A DNA stretch of 64,000 nt from Brevundimonas sp. (lineage in GTDB: Bacteria; Pseudomonadota; Alphaproteobacteria; Caulobacterales; Caulobacteraceae). This document shows positions 1 to 9,597 of this stretch, piece after piece. Position 1 is the stretch's first letter; every line of letters begins with the position of its first letter. A program made the translations under genes and the position numbers. The DNA lies in contig NZ_JAIYCP010000033.1 of NCBI RefSeq assembly GCF_027487935.1, positions 1 through 64,000 of the forward strand, given 5' to 3'. The notes under the pieces are model-generated. The model was given only the letters and a program-made list of their open reading frames with translations, did no database searches and had not been told where the DNA came from.

Positions 1-161
1 CAACGGACACGACGGGACCGTGCGGTTGCCGCGTGTGTCGATCCTTCCCGGCAACGAAACGAGACAAGGGCGGCTTTGCCGCCGATCCTCCCTTCGACGA
101 AAAATCGAGCCTGAAGGAAACGATCCGCGATGGTGCCACCGTCTCGATCCCGTCGTGTCCG
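1..161. repeat. Imperfect palindromic element at window edge
   Basis: A perfect 14-bp inverted repeat, CGGACACGACGGGA at 4-17 and its complement at 148-161, brackets the segment. Similarity continues inward on both arms, with shared GGT and GGATC blocks. Near the centre is a short hairpin, GGCGGC-TTT-GCCGCC, at about 69-83. The whole reads as one large imperfect stem, so it looks more like an extragenic palindromic element than a gene. Its left end may extend outside the window. From 168 to 258 I see nothing recognisable before the glnA terminator. Confidence 0.5.
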
Positions 162-258
162 CTGTGACCTCGTTGTGCTCGTTGTGATGAACCCTTGTCG
201 CTGGAGGCCAATGCGTCAACTGGAGCGCCGATTGCTCTGGACCGCGCCCGGCACCATG

Positions 259-292
259 AAAAAGGCGCCGGACGGTTTCCCGTCCGGCGCCG
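259..292 (-). terminator. Rho-independent terminator of glnA
   Basis: A perfect 12-bp stem (GGCGCCGGACGG at 264-275, complement at 280-291) encloses a TTTC loop, which is GAAA when read on the minus strand. Five A residues at 259-263 form the T tract in minus-strand RNA. It lies about 25 bases beyond the glnA stop codon. The ndk terminator near 53945 has the same design and the same tetraloop. Confidence 0.9.
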
Positions 293-317
293 TCTTTCGT
301 TCGACCTCAGCCGCCGA

Positions 318-1724
318 TCAGCAGCTGTAGTACATGTCGAATTCGACCGGGTGCGGGTGCAGTTGCAGGCGCATCACCTCTTCCATCTTCAGCTCGATAT
401 AGCTGTCGATGAAGTCGTCATCCATGACGCCGCCCTTCTTGAGGAAGGCGCGGTCCTGGTCGAGGCTGTCGAGCGCCTCCTTCAACGAGCCGCAGACCTC
501 GGGGATCGAGCCGCGCTCTTCCGGCGGCAGGTCGTAGAGGTTCTTGTCGGCAGGCGCGCCCGGATCGATGCGGTTCTCGATCCCGTCGAGGCCGGCCATC
601 AGCAGGGCAACGAAGGTCAGATAGGGGTTGCCCATCGGATCGGGGAAGCGGGCTTCGATCCGCTTGGCCTTCGGCGAATTGACCCACGGAATCCGGATCG
701 AGGCCGAGCGGTTGCGCGAGGAATAGGCCAGTTTGACCGGGGCTTCATAGCCGGGAACCAGCCGCTTGTAGGAGTTGGTGGTCGAGTTGGCGAAGGCGTT
801 GATGGCCTTGGCGTGTTTGATGATGCCGCCGATGTACCAGAGACAGAGGTCCGACAGGCCGGCGTATTTGTCACCGGCGAACAGCGGCTTGCCGTCACGC
901 CAGATCGACTGGTGCACATGCATGCCCGAGCCGTTGTCGCCGAAGGTCGGCTTGGCCATGAAGGTGGCCGACTTGCCGTAGGCGGCGGCGACGTTGTGGA
1001 TGACGTATTTGTAGAGCTGCAGGCGGTCGGCCATGGTCAGCAGGTCGCTGAACTTCAGACCCAGTTCGTGCTGGGCCGGAGCGACCTCGTGGTGGTGCTT
1101 CTCGGGCTGCATGCCCAGATCGCGCATCACGCCCAGCATCTCGCCGCGCAGGTCCTGGGCGCTGTCGGTCGGGTTGACGGGGAAATAGCCGCCCTTGTGC
1201 CCGGGGCGGTGCCCCATATTGCCTTCAGAATACTCGGCACCCGTATTGGCCGGCAGTTCGATCGAATCGTAGGTGTAGCCGGTGTCGTGCGGGGCCGTGC
1301 TCCAGCGCACGTCGTCGAAGATGAAGAACTCGGCTTCCGGGCCGAAGAAGACGGTGTCGCCCACGCCCGAGGACTGGACATAGGCCAGGGCCTTCTTGGC
1401 CATCGAGCGGCTGTCGCGGTTGTAGGGCTCGCCGGTGTCGGGGTTCAGCACGTCGCAGAACAGGAACATGGTCGTCTGCTGGTAGAACGGGTCAATCCAG
1501 AAACCGTTCAGATCCGGCTTGAGCAGCATGTCGGACTCATTGATCGCCTTCCAGCCGGCGATCGACGAACCGTCGAACATGGTGCCCTCTTCGAGGAACT
1601 CTTCATCGACCAGGTCGATATCGAAGGTCACGTGCTGCATCCGACCCTTGGTGTCGGTGAAACGGAGATCGACGTATTTTACGTCCTTTTCCTTGATCTC
1701 CTTGAGAATCTTGCCGGCGCTCAT
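318..1724 (-). CDS. glnA: Glutamine synthetase, type I
   Basis: Catalyses ATP-dependent condensation of glutamate and ammonia to glutamine, the main entry of ammonium into metabolism. The 468-residue length is normal for a GSI-beta dodecamer subunit. Visible motifs are MFDGSS near residue 50, the ATP/metal segment GPEAEFF, the [10 protein letters not shown] loop and the NRSASIRIP arginine segment. The adenylylation segment NLYDLPPEE places the modifiable tyrosine at residue 397, as in enterobacterial enzymes, so control by GlnE-type adenylylation is expected. It follows glnB by 75 bases on the same strand and ends at a strong terminator, so glnBA is probably one transcript. Confidence 0.98.
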   Translation of the reverse strand: MSAGKILKEIKEKDVKYVDLRFTDTKGRMQHVTFDIDLVDEEFLEEGTMFDGSSIAGWKAINESDMLLKPDLNGFWIDPFYQQTTMFLFCDVLNPDTGEPYNRDSRSMAKKALAYVQSSGVGDTVFFGPEAEFFIFDDVRWSTAPHDTGYTYDSIELPANTGAEYSEGNMGHRPGHKGGYFPVNPTDSAQDLRGEMLGVMRDLGMQPEKHHHEVAPAQHELGLKFSDLLTMADRLQLYKYVIHNVAAAYGKSATFMAKPTFGDNGSGMHVHQSIWRDGKPLFAGDKYAGLSDLCLWYIGGIIKHAKAINAFANSTTNSYKRLVPGYEAPVKLAYSSRNRSASIRIPWVNSPKAKRIEARFPDPMGNPYLTFVALLMAGLDGIENRIDPGAPADKNLYDLPPEERGSIPEVCGSLKEALDSLDQDRAFLKKGGVMDDDFIDSYIELKMEEVMRLQLHPHPVEFDMYYSC

Positions 1725-1799
1725 GTCTTGCGAATCCTGTCTGGCGGGGGAGGAGAAGTAATGGGACGCGCCTCTCGGAACGACCCGTCGAGGGTGCGG

Positions 1800-3086
<1,287 letters not shown>

Positions 3087-3140
3087 CCGCGACTTCCCGA
3101 CCGGTTCAATTCGTCATCGAAGCGGCCTAGAGAGCCCGCC

Positions 3141-3908
3141 ATGTTGATCGTCCTGTCACCGGCCAAGCGGCTGGATTTCACCGAAGCCGATAGCGGCCTG
3201 CCCGCGAGCGAGCGGCGTTTCCTTGAGGATACGGCGTCGCTGGCCCGGACCGCGCGCGCCCGCTCCGTGTCCGAGCTGCGCCAGCTGATGGGCATCTCCG
3301 ACGATCTGGCACGGCTGAATCGCGAGCGGTTCCAGGCCTTCGATCCGGATTCGACCGACGGCGTGCAGGCGGCCTTTGCCTTCGCGGGTGACGTCTATGA
3401 GGGGCTGAGGGCGCGTGAGCTCGATGCCGCCGGCCTGGCCTTCGCCCAGGACCATGTGCGTATCCTGTCGGGTCTGTACGGCCTGCTGAGGCCGCTCGAC
3501 CGCATCCAGCCCTACCGGCTGGAGATGGGGACGCGGCTGAAGACGCGGCGCGGTTCCAGCCTGTACGACTTCTGGGGGGACCGCATTGCGCACCAGCTGA
3601 ACGCCGACGCCGAAGGCCAGGGCCGGCGCGTCCTGGTGAACCTGGCCAGCCAGGAGTATTTCGGGGCTGTCGACGCCCGGGCCCTGAAGCTGCCGGTCGT
3701 GACGCCGCAGTTCCGGGAATCGAAGGACGGCGAGAGCCGGATCATCTCCTTCTTCGCCAAGAAGGCTCGCGGCAGCATGACCCGTTTCGCCATCGACGCG
3801 CGGATCGACCGGGCCGAAGACCTCAAGGCGTTCGATCGCGACGGCTATCGCTTTGACAAGGCGGCTTCCAGCGAGACAGAGTGGATATTCACCAGATCAG
3901 GAAATTAA
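3141..3908 (+). CDS. yaaA: Peroxide stress protein YaaA (DUF328/UPF0246)
   Basis: A 255-residue member of the YaaA family. In E. coli it limits free intracellular iron and DNA damage during hydrogen peroxide stress. Family hallmarks are the N-terminal MLIVLSPAKRLDF, the central ILSGLYGLLRPLDRIQPYRLEMG, the segment LVNLASQEYF, and ISFFAKKARG near the C-terminus. Length is normal. It follows nnrD by 54 bases on the same strand and may be cotranscribed. Confidence 0.93.
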   Translation: MLIVLSPAKRLDFTEADSGLPASERRFLEDTASLARTARARSVSELRQLMGISDDLARLNRERFQAFDPDSTDGVQAAFAFAGDVYEGLRARELDAAGLAFAQDHVRILSGLYGLLRPLDRIQPYRLEMGTRLKTRRGSSLYDFWGDRIAHQLNADAEGQGRRVLVNLASQEYFGAVDARALKLPVVTPQFRESKDGESRIISFFAKKARGSMTRFAIDARIDRAEDLKAFDRDGYRFDKAASSETEWIFTRSGN

Positions 3909-3980
3909 TCCCGGCTGTCGCCTTCGCAACCGCGAACAGCTAGGCTGGCGATACGAGACTGACAGACGGACGAGACCTCC

Positions 3981-4829
3981 ATGTTCCAATGGCCCAAACG
4001 CGGTGACGGCTTACAGACGGCCGGCGAGCCCTTCCGCGACATCGGCGACCTGAAGGGTCAGGTGGCGGTGATCTCGGGCTCGACGTCCGGTATCGGCCTG
4101 GCGTTCGCCCGCGCGATCGCCTCCCGCGGCGGCGACGTGGTGCTCAACGGTCTCGGTGACCCCTCTGAGATCGAGCGCACCCGGTCGGAGCTGGAGGCCA
4201 GCTGCGGTGTGCAGGTTCGTTATCATGCGGCCAATATGCTGCGCGGCGACGAGGTCGCGGACATGGTCGCCTATGGCCGGCACCAGCTGGGCCGGGTCGA
4301 CATCCTGATCAACAACGCCGGTATCCAGCATGTCGAGGCGGTGGAGAAATTCCCGTCCGACAAATGGGAACAGATCATCGCCATCAACCTGTCCTCGGCC
4401 TTCTACGCCACCCGCGCGGCGATCCCGATCATGAAGGCGCAAGGGCGCGGACGGATCATCAATGTGGCCTCGGCGCATGGTCTGGTCGCCAGCCCGTTCA
4501 AGTCGGCCTATGTCGCGGCCAAGCACGGCGTCATCGGCTTCACCAAGACGGTGGCGCTGGAAGTCGCGCAGGACAACATCACCTGCAACGCCATCTGCCC
4601 CGGCTTCGTCGAGACGCCGATCGTCGAAAAGCAGATCGCCGACCAGGCCCGCACACGCGGGATGTCGAAGGAAGCGGTGCTCAAGGACATCATCCTCGGC
4701 TCCCAGCCGACCAAGCGGTTCGTCACCACGGACGAACTGACGGGAATGATGCTCTATCTGGTCAGCGACCTCGGGGCCTCGGCCAACGGGGCGAGCTTCT
4801 CCATCGATGGCGGCTGGACGGCGCAGTGA
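3981..4829 (+). CDS. 3-hydroxybutyrate dehydrogenase (SDR family)
   Basis: Probably oxidises D-3-hydroxybutyrate to acetoacetate with NAD, as in turnover of polyhydroxybutyrate. It is a classical short-chain dehydrogenase: cofactor motif GSTSGIG at residues 33-39, NNAG, the catalytic stretch SAHGLVASPFKSAYVAAKHG (Tyr and Lys), and a C-terminal DGGWTAQ. The segments ITCNAICPGFVETPIVEKQI and QPTKRFVT are typical of BdhA rather than generic SDRs. At 282 residues it is about 20 longer than usual because of an N-terminal extension, so a start downstream is possible. The acetyltransferase gene overlaps its stop codon. Confidence 0.88.
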   Translation: MFQWPKRGDGLQTAGEPFRDIGDLKGQVAVISGSTSGIGLAFARAIASRGGDVVLNGLGDPSEIERTRSELEASCGVQVRYHAANMLRGDEVADMVAYGRHQLGRVDILINNAGIQHVEAVEKFPSDKWEQIIAINLSSAFYATRAAIPIMKAQGRGRIINVASAHGLVASPFKSAYVAAKHGVIGFTKTVALEVAQDNITCNAICPGFVETPIVEKQIADQARTRGMSKEAVLKDIILGSQPTKRFVTTDELTGMMLYLVSDLGASANGASFSIDGGWTAQ

Positions 4830-5386
4830 GCCCCGACCCTGATCCCAGGGCAGGGTTTGCGCTTTCAGCGCAGGACGGCACTGTCCGGATCGTCGCCTGT
4901 ACCCTCGAGACCCTGGATGCCGAGGATGACGGTGGCCCGGCCCTGGCGCGAGCCCTGAATTCGGCAGACCCGCTGAGCTGGCCGCCGGAACACAACGAGG
5001 CCTCGACCCGCGACTGGATGCGGTCGCTGATCCGTGACCATCCGGACCGACCGGGATGGGGTAGCTGGTATATCCTGGCCAACGGCCGGCCGGTGGGGAT
5101 CTGCGGCTACCAGGGTCCACCGGACGGTTCAGGCTGTGTCGAGATCGGCTATTCGGTTGTCGGGGGCGATCAGAGGCAAGGCTACGCCGGCCGGGCGGTG
5201 ACCCTGTTGGTCGCGAGGGCATTCAGTGATCCGCAGGTAGCGGTGATCGCCGCCGGGACCTTGCCTGCCCTCATCGCCTCGCAACGTGTCCTGATCCGCC
5301 AAGGCTTCGTCCTTACCGGTTCCAGCTTCGATGACGAGGTCGGCGAGATCCTGCGGTTCACCCTGAACCGACCTCAGCCGACATAG
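4826..5386 (+). CDS. GNAT family N-acetyltransferase
   Basis: A 186-residue acetyl-CoA-dependent acetyltransferase of unknown substrate. The core SWYILANGRPVGICGYQG, the strand VEIGYSVV and the acetyl-CoA loop QRQGYAGRAV identify the fold, and SQRVLIRQGF is the usual C-terminal piece of RimJ/RimL-like members. I start it at a GTG whose last two bases are shared with the TGA of the preceding dehydrogenase gene (GTGA), which suggests translational coupling. The frame stays open further upstream but only as a shadow of that gene. Its 3' end overlaps the convergent tsaC gene by 13 bases. Confidence 0.8.
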   Translation: MSPDPDPRAGFALSAQDGTVRIVACTLETLDAEDDGGPALARALNSADPLSWPPEHNEASTRDWMRSLIRDHPDRPGWGSWYILANGRPVGICGYQGPPDGSGCVEIGYSVVGGDQRQGYAGRAVTLLVARAFSDPQVAVIAAGTLPALIASQRVLIRQGFVLTGSSFDDEVGEILRFTLNRPQPT

Positions 5387-6351
5387 CCCGCCGCCCGCCT
5401 CAGCCGGTCGTTGATCGCTTCGCCGAGGCCGGTCGCGGGAATGGGCGACACCGCGATCCCCGACGGCCGCTCACGGTCCGCCTCGCGCAGCCGGCGGAAC
5501 AGATTGGCCGCCGCCTCGCGCAGGTCGCCGGTCGGGCTCAGGCTCCAGCGCGGCTCACCGACGCCGGGGCCGAAACCGAGCAGGATTTCACCGTCTGCCA
5601 CGCCGTCCGCCTCGATCCGCACGGGGGCGTCCGGCGCATAGTGCAGCGCCATCCGGCCGGGTGAGCGATGCCCCTCCCCGTCCCGGTCCAAGGGACCGAC
5701 AACGGCCTCGATCTCCTCGCGGGTGACCGAGCCGGGGCGCAGCAGGGAGACGCGGCCGTCCAGCACCGAGACCACGGTGCTCTCGACCCCCACGGCGCAG
5801 TCGCCGCCGTCCAGCGCCGCTTCGGCAAAGGCTCCGGTCTCCTCGACGGCGTCCGCGAAGGTGGTGGGACTGGGCCGTCCGGAGCGGTTGGCGGACGGCG
5901 CGACGACCGGGCGGCCGAAGGCAGCGATCACGGCGCGGGCACGGGCATGGCCCGGCACGCGCACAGCCACGCTGTCCAGACCGGCGCGCGCCAGGTCGCA
6001 GACCCGGTCGCGGTCCCGGACCGGGGCCACGATCGTCAGGGGCCCAGGCCAGAAGGCCTCGGCGAGGGCCCGCGCCCGGGCGTCGAACACGGCGATGGCT
6101 TCGGCCTGCACGGCGTCAGCGACATGGGCGATCAGGGGGTTGAAGCGGGGCCGGCCCTTGGCCTCGAAGATGGCCGCCACCGCGACGGCGTTGCCGGCGT
6201 CGGCGGCCAGGCCATAGACCGTCTCGGTCGGAAGGATGACGAGATCGCCACTGGAAAGGGCGCGAACGGCCTCGGCGTCGGCCACGGTCAGCCGCGCTGC
6301 GCCTGAAGCGCCACCCGCACTGTCACCTGCCGTCCCACCAGCCCGTTCCAC
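5374..6351 (-). CDS. tsaC: L-threonylcarbamoyladenylate synthase (Sua5/YciO/YrdC)
   Basis: Makes threonylcarbamoyl-AMP from threonine, bicarbonate and ATP, the first step of t6A formation at position 37 of ANN-decoding tRNAs. YrdC-domain motifs are LPTETVYGLAADA, KGRPRFNPLIAHV, WPGPLTIV, PSANRSGRPSPTT and ESTVVSV. The C-terminal part, from about residue 220, is the extra Sua5 domain, so this is the long Sua5 form. The longest frame starts at GTG 6351 and overlaps yceI by 64 bases. A second GTG at 6285, two bases after the yceI stop, would give a 303-residue protein and is a serious alternative start. Confidence 0.93.
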   Translation of the reverse strand: MERAGGTAGDSAGGASGAARLTVADAEAVRALSSGDLVILPTETVYGLAADAGNAVAVAAIFEAKGRPRFNPLIAHVADAVQAEAIAVFDARARALAEAFWPGPLTIVAPVRDRDRVCDLARAGLDSVAVRVPGHARARAVIAAFGRPVVAPSANRSGRPSPTTFADAVEETGAFAEAALDGGDCAVGVESTVVSVLDGRVSLLRPGSVTREEIEAVVGPLDRDGEGHRSPGRMALHYAPDAPVRIEADGVADGEILLGFGPGVGEPRWSLSPTGDLREAAANLFRRLREADRERPSGIAVSPIPATGLGEAINDRLRRAAGYVG

Positions 6352-6869
6352 GGCCCCGATGTCCCTATGCCGAAATCCGCGCGGTCCAGAGAGAACGCGC
6401 CGGTCAGATGCGCCCGGTCGCCACTGACGCGCAAGTCCACCGGAAAGGCGATCGTCCGGGTCTGCCCCCGGATGGTCACCTCTGCCTCGGCCATATAGCG
6501 CGCGCCGCCCTCGGGTCGCAGCCCCTTAAGGTCAAGGCGGATGTCGGGATATCGGGCCGAGTCGAGGAAGGCCGGACCGATCGCGCGTGAACTGGCGGCC
6601 GAGGGTGACATCCTCAGCGAACGCGACTGAACCACCACCCTGGCGCGGGTCTGAACGGGCGAATCCGGGTCGAACACCACATCGGCGCGCCAGTCTTCAA
6701 AGCGGCCGGTGTGGGACCCGCCAAAGGCCCGCACGGCCATCTCGATCCGGGATGACTCCCGCGTGACCGTCCAGTCGGGCGGCGCCGCTGCCGCAGACGT
6801 CAGGAGCAGCAGGCCACAGAGACCCGCAAGGCGAAGGGCTAACCGACCTGGTCGCGGCGCGGTATCCAT
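6288..6869 (-). CDS. YceI family periplasmic protein
   Basis: A secreted lipocalin-like protein. YceI relatives bind isoprenoid or amphiphilic ligands. A signal peptide is clear: LALRLAGLCGLLLLTSAAAA ends near residue 29. The mature part shows the YceI pattern: WTVTRESSRIEMAVRAFGGSHTG, a central LDSARYPDIRLDLKGL, the VTIRGQTRTIAFPVDL strand, and a final DRADFGIG. The gene overlaps the end of the cytochrome b561 gene by 31 bases on the same strand, a common partnership, so the two are probably cotranscribed. Confidence 0.88.
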   Translation of the reverse strand: MDTAPRPGRLALRLAGLCGLLLLTSAAAAPPDWTVTRESSRIEMAVRAFGGSHTGRFEDWRADVVFDPDSPVQTRARVVVQSRSLRMSPSAASSRAIGPAFLDSARYPDIRLDLKGLRPEGGARYMAEAEVTIRGQTRTIAFPVDLRVSGDRAHLTGAFSLDRADFGIGTSGPWNGLVGRQVTVRVALQAQRG

Positions 6870-7402
6870 GGAATCATCCGGTGAAGGACATTGTCCTTTT
6901 CGATGAACTGGTGCTTCAGCGCCGCCAGAACGTGCAGCGCCACCAGGGCGTACATACCCTTCATCACCAGTTCGTGCACATCCATCAGCTGCCGAGACAC
7001 GGCACGCCCGCCCTCGATCGGCAGCAGCGGCCAGTTGAACAGGCCGAACCAGCTGATGTCACGGCCCGAGGCCGAACTGGCCAGCCAGCCGGTCAGTGGC
7101 ATGGCGATCAGGGCGACATAGAAGAGGATGTGGATGCCCCGGGCCAGAAACTTCTCCCAGTCCTTCATCGTTCCGGGCATCGGCGGAGCGGGATTGGCCA
7201 GCCGCCAGCCGATCCGGACCAGGGTGAGGATCAGGACCGTCAGCCCGGCCGCCCTGTGAATCTGGACGAATTCCCTGGAGATGGCCTGCCCCTCCGTCGC
7301 CTCATGCGCGGTAATCAGGAGGACCTGCGACAGGATCATCAGGGCGATGAGCCAGTGAAGGATCACCGAGACGGTCGAATAACGACTGCGTGGCTCTGCC
7401 AT
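6839..7402 (-). CDS. Cytochrome b561
   Basis: A 187-residue di-haem membrane cytochrome of the bacterial b561 (CybB) type, which carries electrons between the quinone pool and periplasmic partners. Four membrane segments are visible: around VSVILHWLIALMILSQVLL, AAGLTVLILTLVRIGWRL, HILFYVALIAMPLTGWL and GMYALVALHVLAAL. Candidate haem-ligand histidines sit in ILHW, QIHRAAG, GIHILFY and ALHVLAALKH. I use the ATG at 7402, with GGAGA seven bases upstream, rather than a longer frame to 7534 that crosses the promoter. A 26-bp palindrome lies directly upstream. Confidence 0.9.
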   Translation of the reverse strand: MAEPRSRYSTVSVILHWLIALMILSQVLLITAHEATEGQAISREFVQIHRAAGLTVLILTLVRIGWRLANPAPPMPGTMKDWEKFLARGIHILFYVALIAMPLTGWLASSASGRDISWFGLFNWPLLPIEGGRAVSRQLMDVHELVMKGMYALVALHVLAALKHQFIEKDNVLHRMIPWIPRRDQVG

Positions 7403-7414
7403 GAGATGTCTCCA

Positions 7415-7440
7415 ATATAGGTCATATTTATGGACTATAT
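7415..7440 (-). promoter_or_regulatory. Candidate operator: 26-bp AT-rich palindrome upstream of cytochrome b561
   Basis: The plus strand reads ATATAGGTCAT at 7415-7425 and ATGGACTATAT at 7430-7440. The arms are complementary at 9 of 11 positions around a 4-base centre. It starts 13 bases from the cytochrome start codon and ends 87 bases before the divergent acyl-CoA dehydrogenase. It is strongly AT-rich in a GC-rich region, so it could hold a -10 element, a repressor site, or both. The regulator is not identifiable; the size and symmetry suit an Rrf2- or MarR-type dimer. Confidence 0.45.
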
Positions 7441-7527
7441 CGCCGTCCGCGCCAACCCCACTTGCGTGCCGTCGCGGCAAGGCGTCAAGAACGCATCCAG
7501 ACAATGCAGATTCAGGCCCGACTGCCG

Positions 7528-9312
7528 ATGACATACCAAGCCCCCGTTCGCGATCTCGCCTTCACCCTCCAGGCCGTGGCGGGCATCGACCAGGTCGCGG
7601 CCACCGGTGCCTTCCCAGACTATGACGCCGACCTGCTGGGCGCGGTGCTTGAGGCCGCGGGACAGTTTTCGGAAGGCGTGCTGGCCCCGCTGAACCGGAT
7701 CGGCGACCAGAAGGGCTCGACCTTCGCCGACGGAAATGTGACGGCGGCCCCGGGTTTTGCCGACGCCTATCGCCAGTTCGCCGAGGGCGGCTGGACCGGC
7801 CTGTCCGCCCCGACCCACGCCGGCGGCCAGCAACTGCCCAAGGCGCTGGAACTGGCGGCCTTTGAGACCGTCCACGCCGCCAACATGGCCTTCGGCCTGT
7901 GTCCCATGCTTTCGCTGGCGGCGATCGAAGCTCTGGAGGCGCACGGCACGCCCTCGCAGAAGGACATCTATCTGACCAGGCTGGTGTCCGGCGAATGGAC
8001 CGGGGCCATGGTCCTGACCGAGCCCCAGGCGGGTTCGGACCTCGGGGCCCTGACCACCACGGCGACGCCGAACGGTGACGGGACCTATGCCCTCAACGGC
8101 CAGAAGATCTACATCACCTGGGGCGACCACGACGCCACCGACAACATCGTCCACCTCGTGCTGGCCCGCCTGCCCGACGCCCCCCCGGGACCCAAGGGGA
8201 TCAGCCTGTTCCTGGCCTCGAAATTCCACGTCATGGCCGACGGATCCCTGGGAGAGCGCAACGGCTTCCGCCCCGTGGGCGTCGAGCACAAGCTCGGCAT
8301 CCATGCCTCGCCGACCTGCGTCATGGCCTTCGAGGGCGCGACGGCCGAACTGGTCGGTCAGCCCAATCAGGGCCTGGCCCACATGTTCATCATGATGAAC
8401 GCCGCCCGCCTCGCCGTCGGGGTCCAGGGCGTCGGCATCGCCGAGCGGGCCTATCAGCATGCCCTCGCCTATGCCCGTGACCGGCGGCAGGGCCGATCGG
8501 CCTGGACCGGTGAGGCCAACGCCCCGATCGTCGACCATCCCGACGTCCGCCGCATGCTGGCGGTGATGAAGGCCAGGATCGCCGCCGCCCGCGGCATCTG
8601 CCTGTCGACCGGCGTCGCCGCCGATCTGGCGAAGTATGCGGCCACCGAAGAGGATCGTCGCCGCTGGAAGGGCCGCGAGGACCTGTTCACCCCGATCGCC
8701 AAGGCCTGGTCGACCGACGTCGGCTGCGACATCGCCTCGCAGGGCATCCAGATCCACGGCGGCATGGGCTTCATCGAGGAAACCGGCGCGGCCCAGCACT
8801 ATCGCGATGCCCGCATCGCCCCGATCTATGAAGGCACCAACGGCATCCAGGCCATGGACCTCGTCGGCCGCAAGCTGTCGCAGGACGCCGGGCAGGCCGC
8901 CCATGACCTGATCGCCGACATGAAGGTCACCCTGGCCGCCCTGCCGCGCCTCTATTCCGGCCAGCCGCTCGACGCCTTCGCCGAGGGGGTCGTGGCCGTC
9001 GAGGCGGCGACCGACTGGGTCCTCGAACGCAAGGGTGCCGCGGATGGGGCTGCCGATGTGCTGACCGCCGCCGACGCCTATCTGAAACTGGTCGGCGACG
9101 TCACCGGCGGCTGGATGCTGGCCCTCGGCGCGCTCCATGCCCGCGACCAGCTGGACAGCGGCCAGGGCGACCCGGTCTGGCTCGAAGGCAAGATCACCCT
9201 GTACGAGGTCTATGCCGCCAATGTGCTGGTCGGGGCCGGTGGCCGGATGGCCGCCATCCGTCAGGGCGGGGCCCTGCTGGAGCGGATGACCGCGGACGTG
9301 CTGGCGGGCTGA
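7528..9312 (+). CDS. Acyl-CoA dehydrogenase (long form with C-terminal domain)
   Basis: A flavoenzyme that oxidises acyl-CoA thioesters to enoyl-CoA in beta-oxidation or related thioester metabolism. At about 594 residues it belongs to the long class with an additional C-terminal domain (the DmdC/FadE group). Motifs are the N-terminal MTYQAPVRDLAFTL, VLTEPQAGSDLG, KIYITWGDHD, GVEHKLGIHASPTCVM and QIHGGMGFIEE. The segment IYEGTNGIQ carries the likely catalytic glutamate. I chose the ATG that starts the conserved MTYQAP sequence; ATG 7504 and TTG 7462 are in-frame alternatives. The exact substrate cannot be told. Confidence 0.92.
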   Translation: MTYQAPVRDLAFTLQAVAGIDQVAATGAFPDYDADLLGAVLEAAGQFSEGVLAPLNRIGDQKGSTFADGNVTAAPGFADAYRQFAEGGWTGLSAPTHAGGQQLPKALELAAFETVHAANMAFGLCPMLSLAAIEALEAHGTPSQKDIYLTRLVSGEWTGAMVLTEPQAGSDLGALTTTATPNGDGTYALNGQKIYITWGDHDATDNIVHLVLARLPDAPPGPKGISLFLASKFHVMADGSLGERNGFRPVGVEHKLGIHASPTCVMAFEGATAELVGQPNQGLAHMFIMMNAARLAVGVQGVGIAERAYQHALAYARDRRQGRSAWTGEANAPIVDHPDVRRMLAVMKARIAAARGICLSTGVAADLAKYAATEEDRRRWKGREDLFTPIAKAWSTDVGCDIASQGIQIHGGMGFIEETGAAQHYRDARIAPIYEGTNGIQAMDLVGRKLSQDAGQAAHDLIADMKVTLAALPRLYSGQPLDAFAEGVVAVEAATDWVLERKGAADGAADVLTAADAYLKLVGDVTGGWMLALGALHARDQLDSGQGDPVWLEGKITLYEVYAANVLVGAGGRMAAIRQGGALLERMTADVLAG

Positions 9313-9316
9313 GGCG

Positions 9317-9576
9317 CTTGTCATCCCGGCCGAAGCGAAGCGGAGAGCCGGGACGGGCAGGACAGCCCTGACTTCTCTCTCCCGGACAGCCCGCTTGGGC
9401 TGAGCCGGGAGGCAGCCGGACGCCGCACGGGGCTATTCTGAACGCGGCGCAGGAAACCCCGGGACCGGGTTTTGCAGTCGCCCGTCTCCCGGCTCAGCCC
9501 AAGCGGGCTGTCCGGGAGGAGCCAAGGGGCAGCACGCCGTCCCGGATCACCGCTTCGCGGCGTCCGGGATGACAAG
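9317..9576. repeat. 260-bp palindromic element with 13-bp terminal inverted repeats
   Basis: The ends are perfect inverted repeats: CTTGTCATCCCGG at 9317-9329 and its complement at 9564-9576. Inside, two 33-bp units (9379-9411 and 9486-9518) are exact reverse complements of each other. Each is itself a hairpin built on CTCCCGG/CCGGGAG and CAGCCC/GGGCTG. It fills the space between the convergent acyl-CoA dehydrogenase and lpdA genes and could end both transcripts. It has no coding capacity. It looks like a non-autonomous palindromic or MITE-like element. Confidence 0.75.
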
Positions 9577-9597
9577 GAGTCCGGACCTTCTCGAAGG

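Noticed and set aside
3..167. Possible 3' end of a plus-strand gene at the window edge (ending ATVSIPSCPL)
   Set aside because: The frame is open and looks protein-like in part, but the same DNA forms an extended inverted repeat, and no family can be recognised in so short a piece.
7435..9324. A 629-codon minus-strand frame opposite the acyl-CoA dehydrogenase
   Set aside because: Low-complexity Gly/Arg/His-rich translation without motifs; the plus strand encodes a clear acyl-CoA dehydrogenase.
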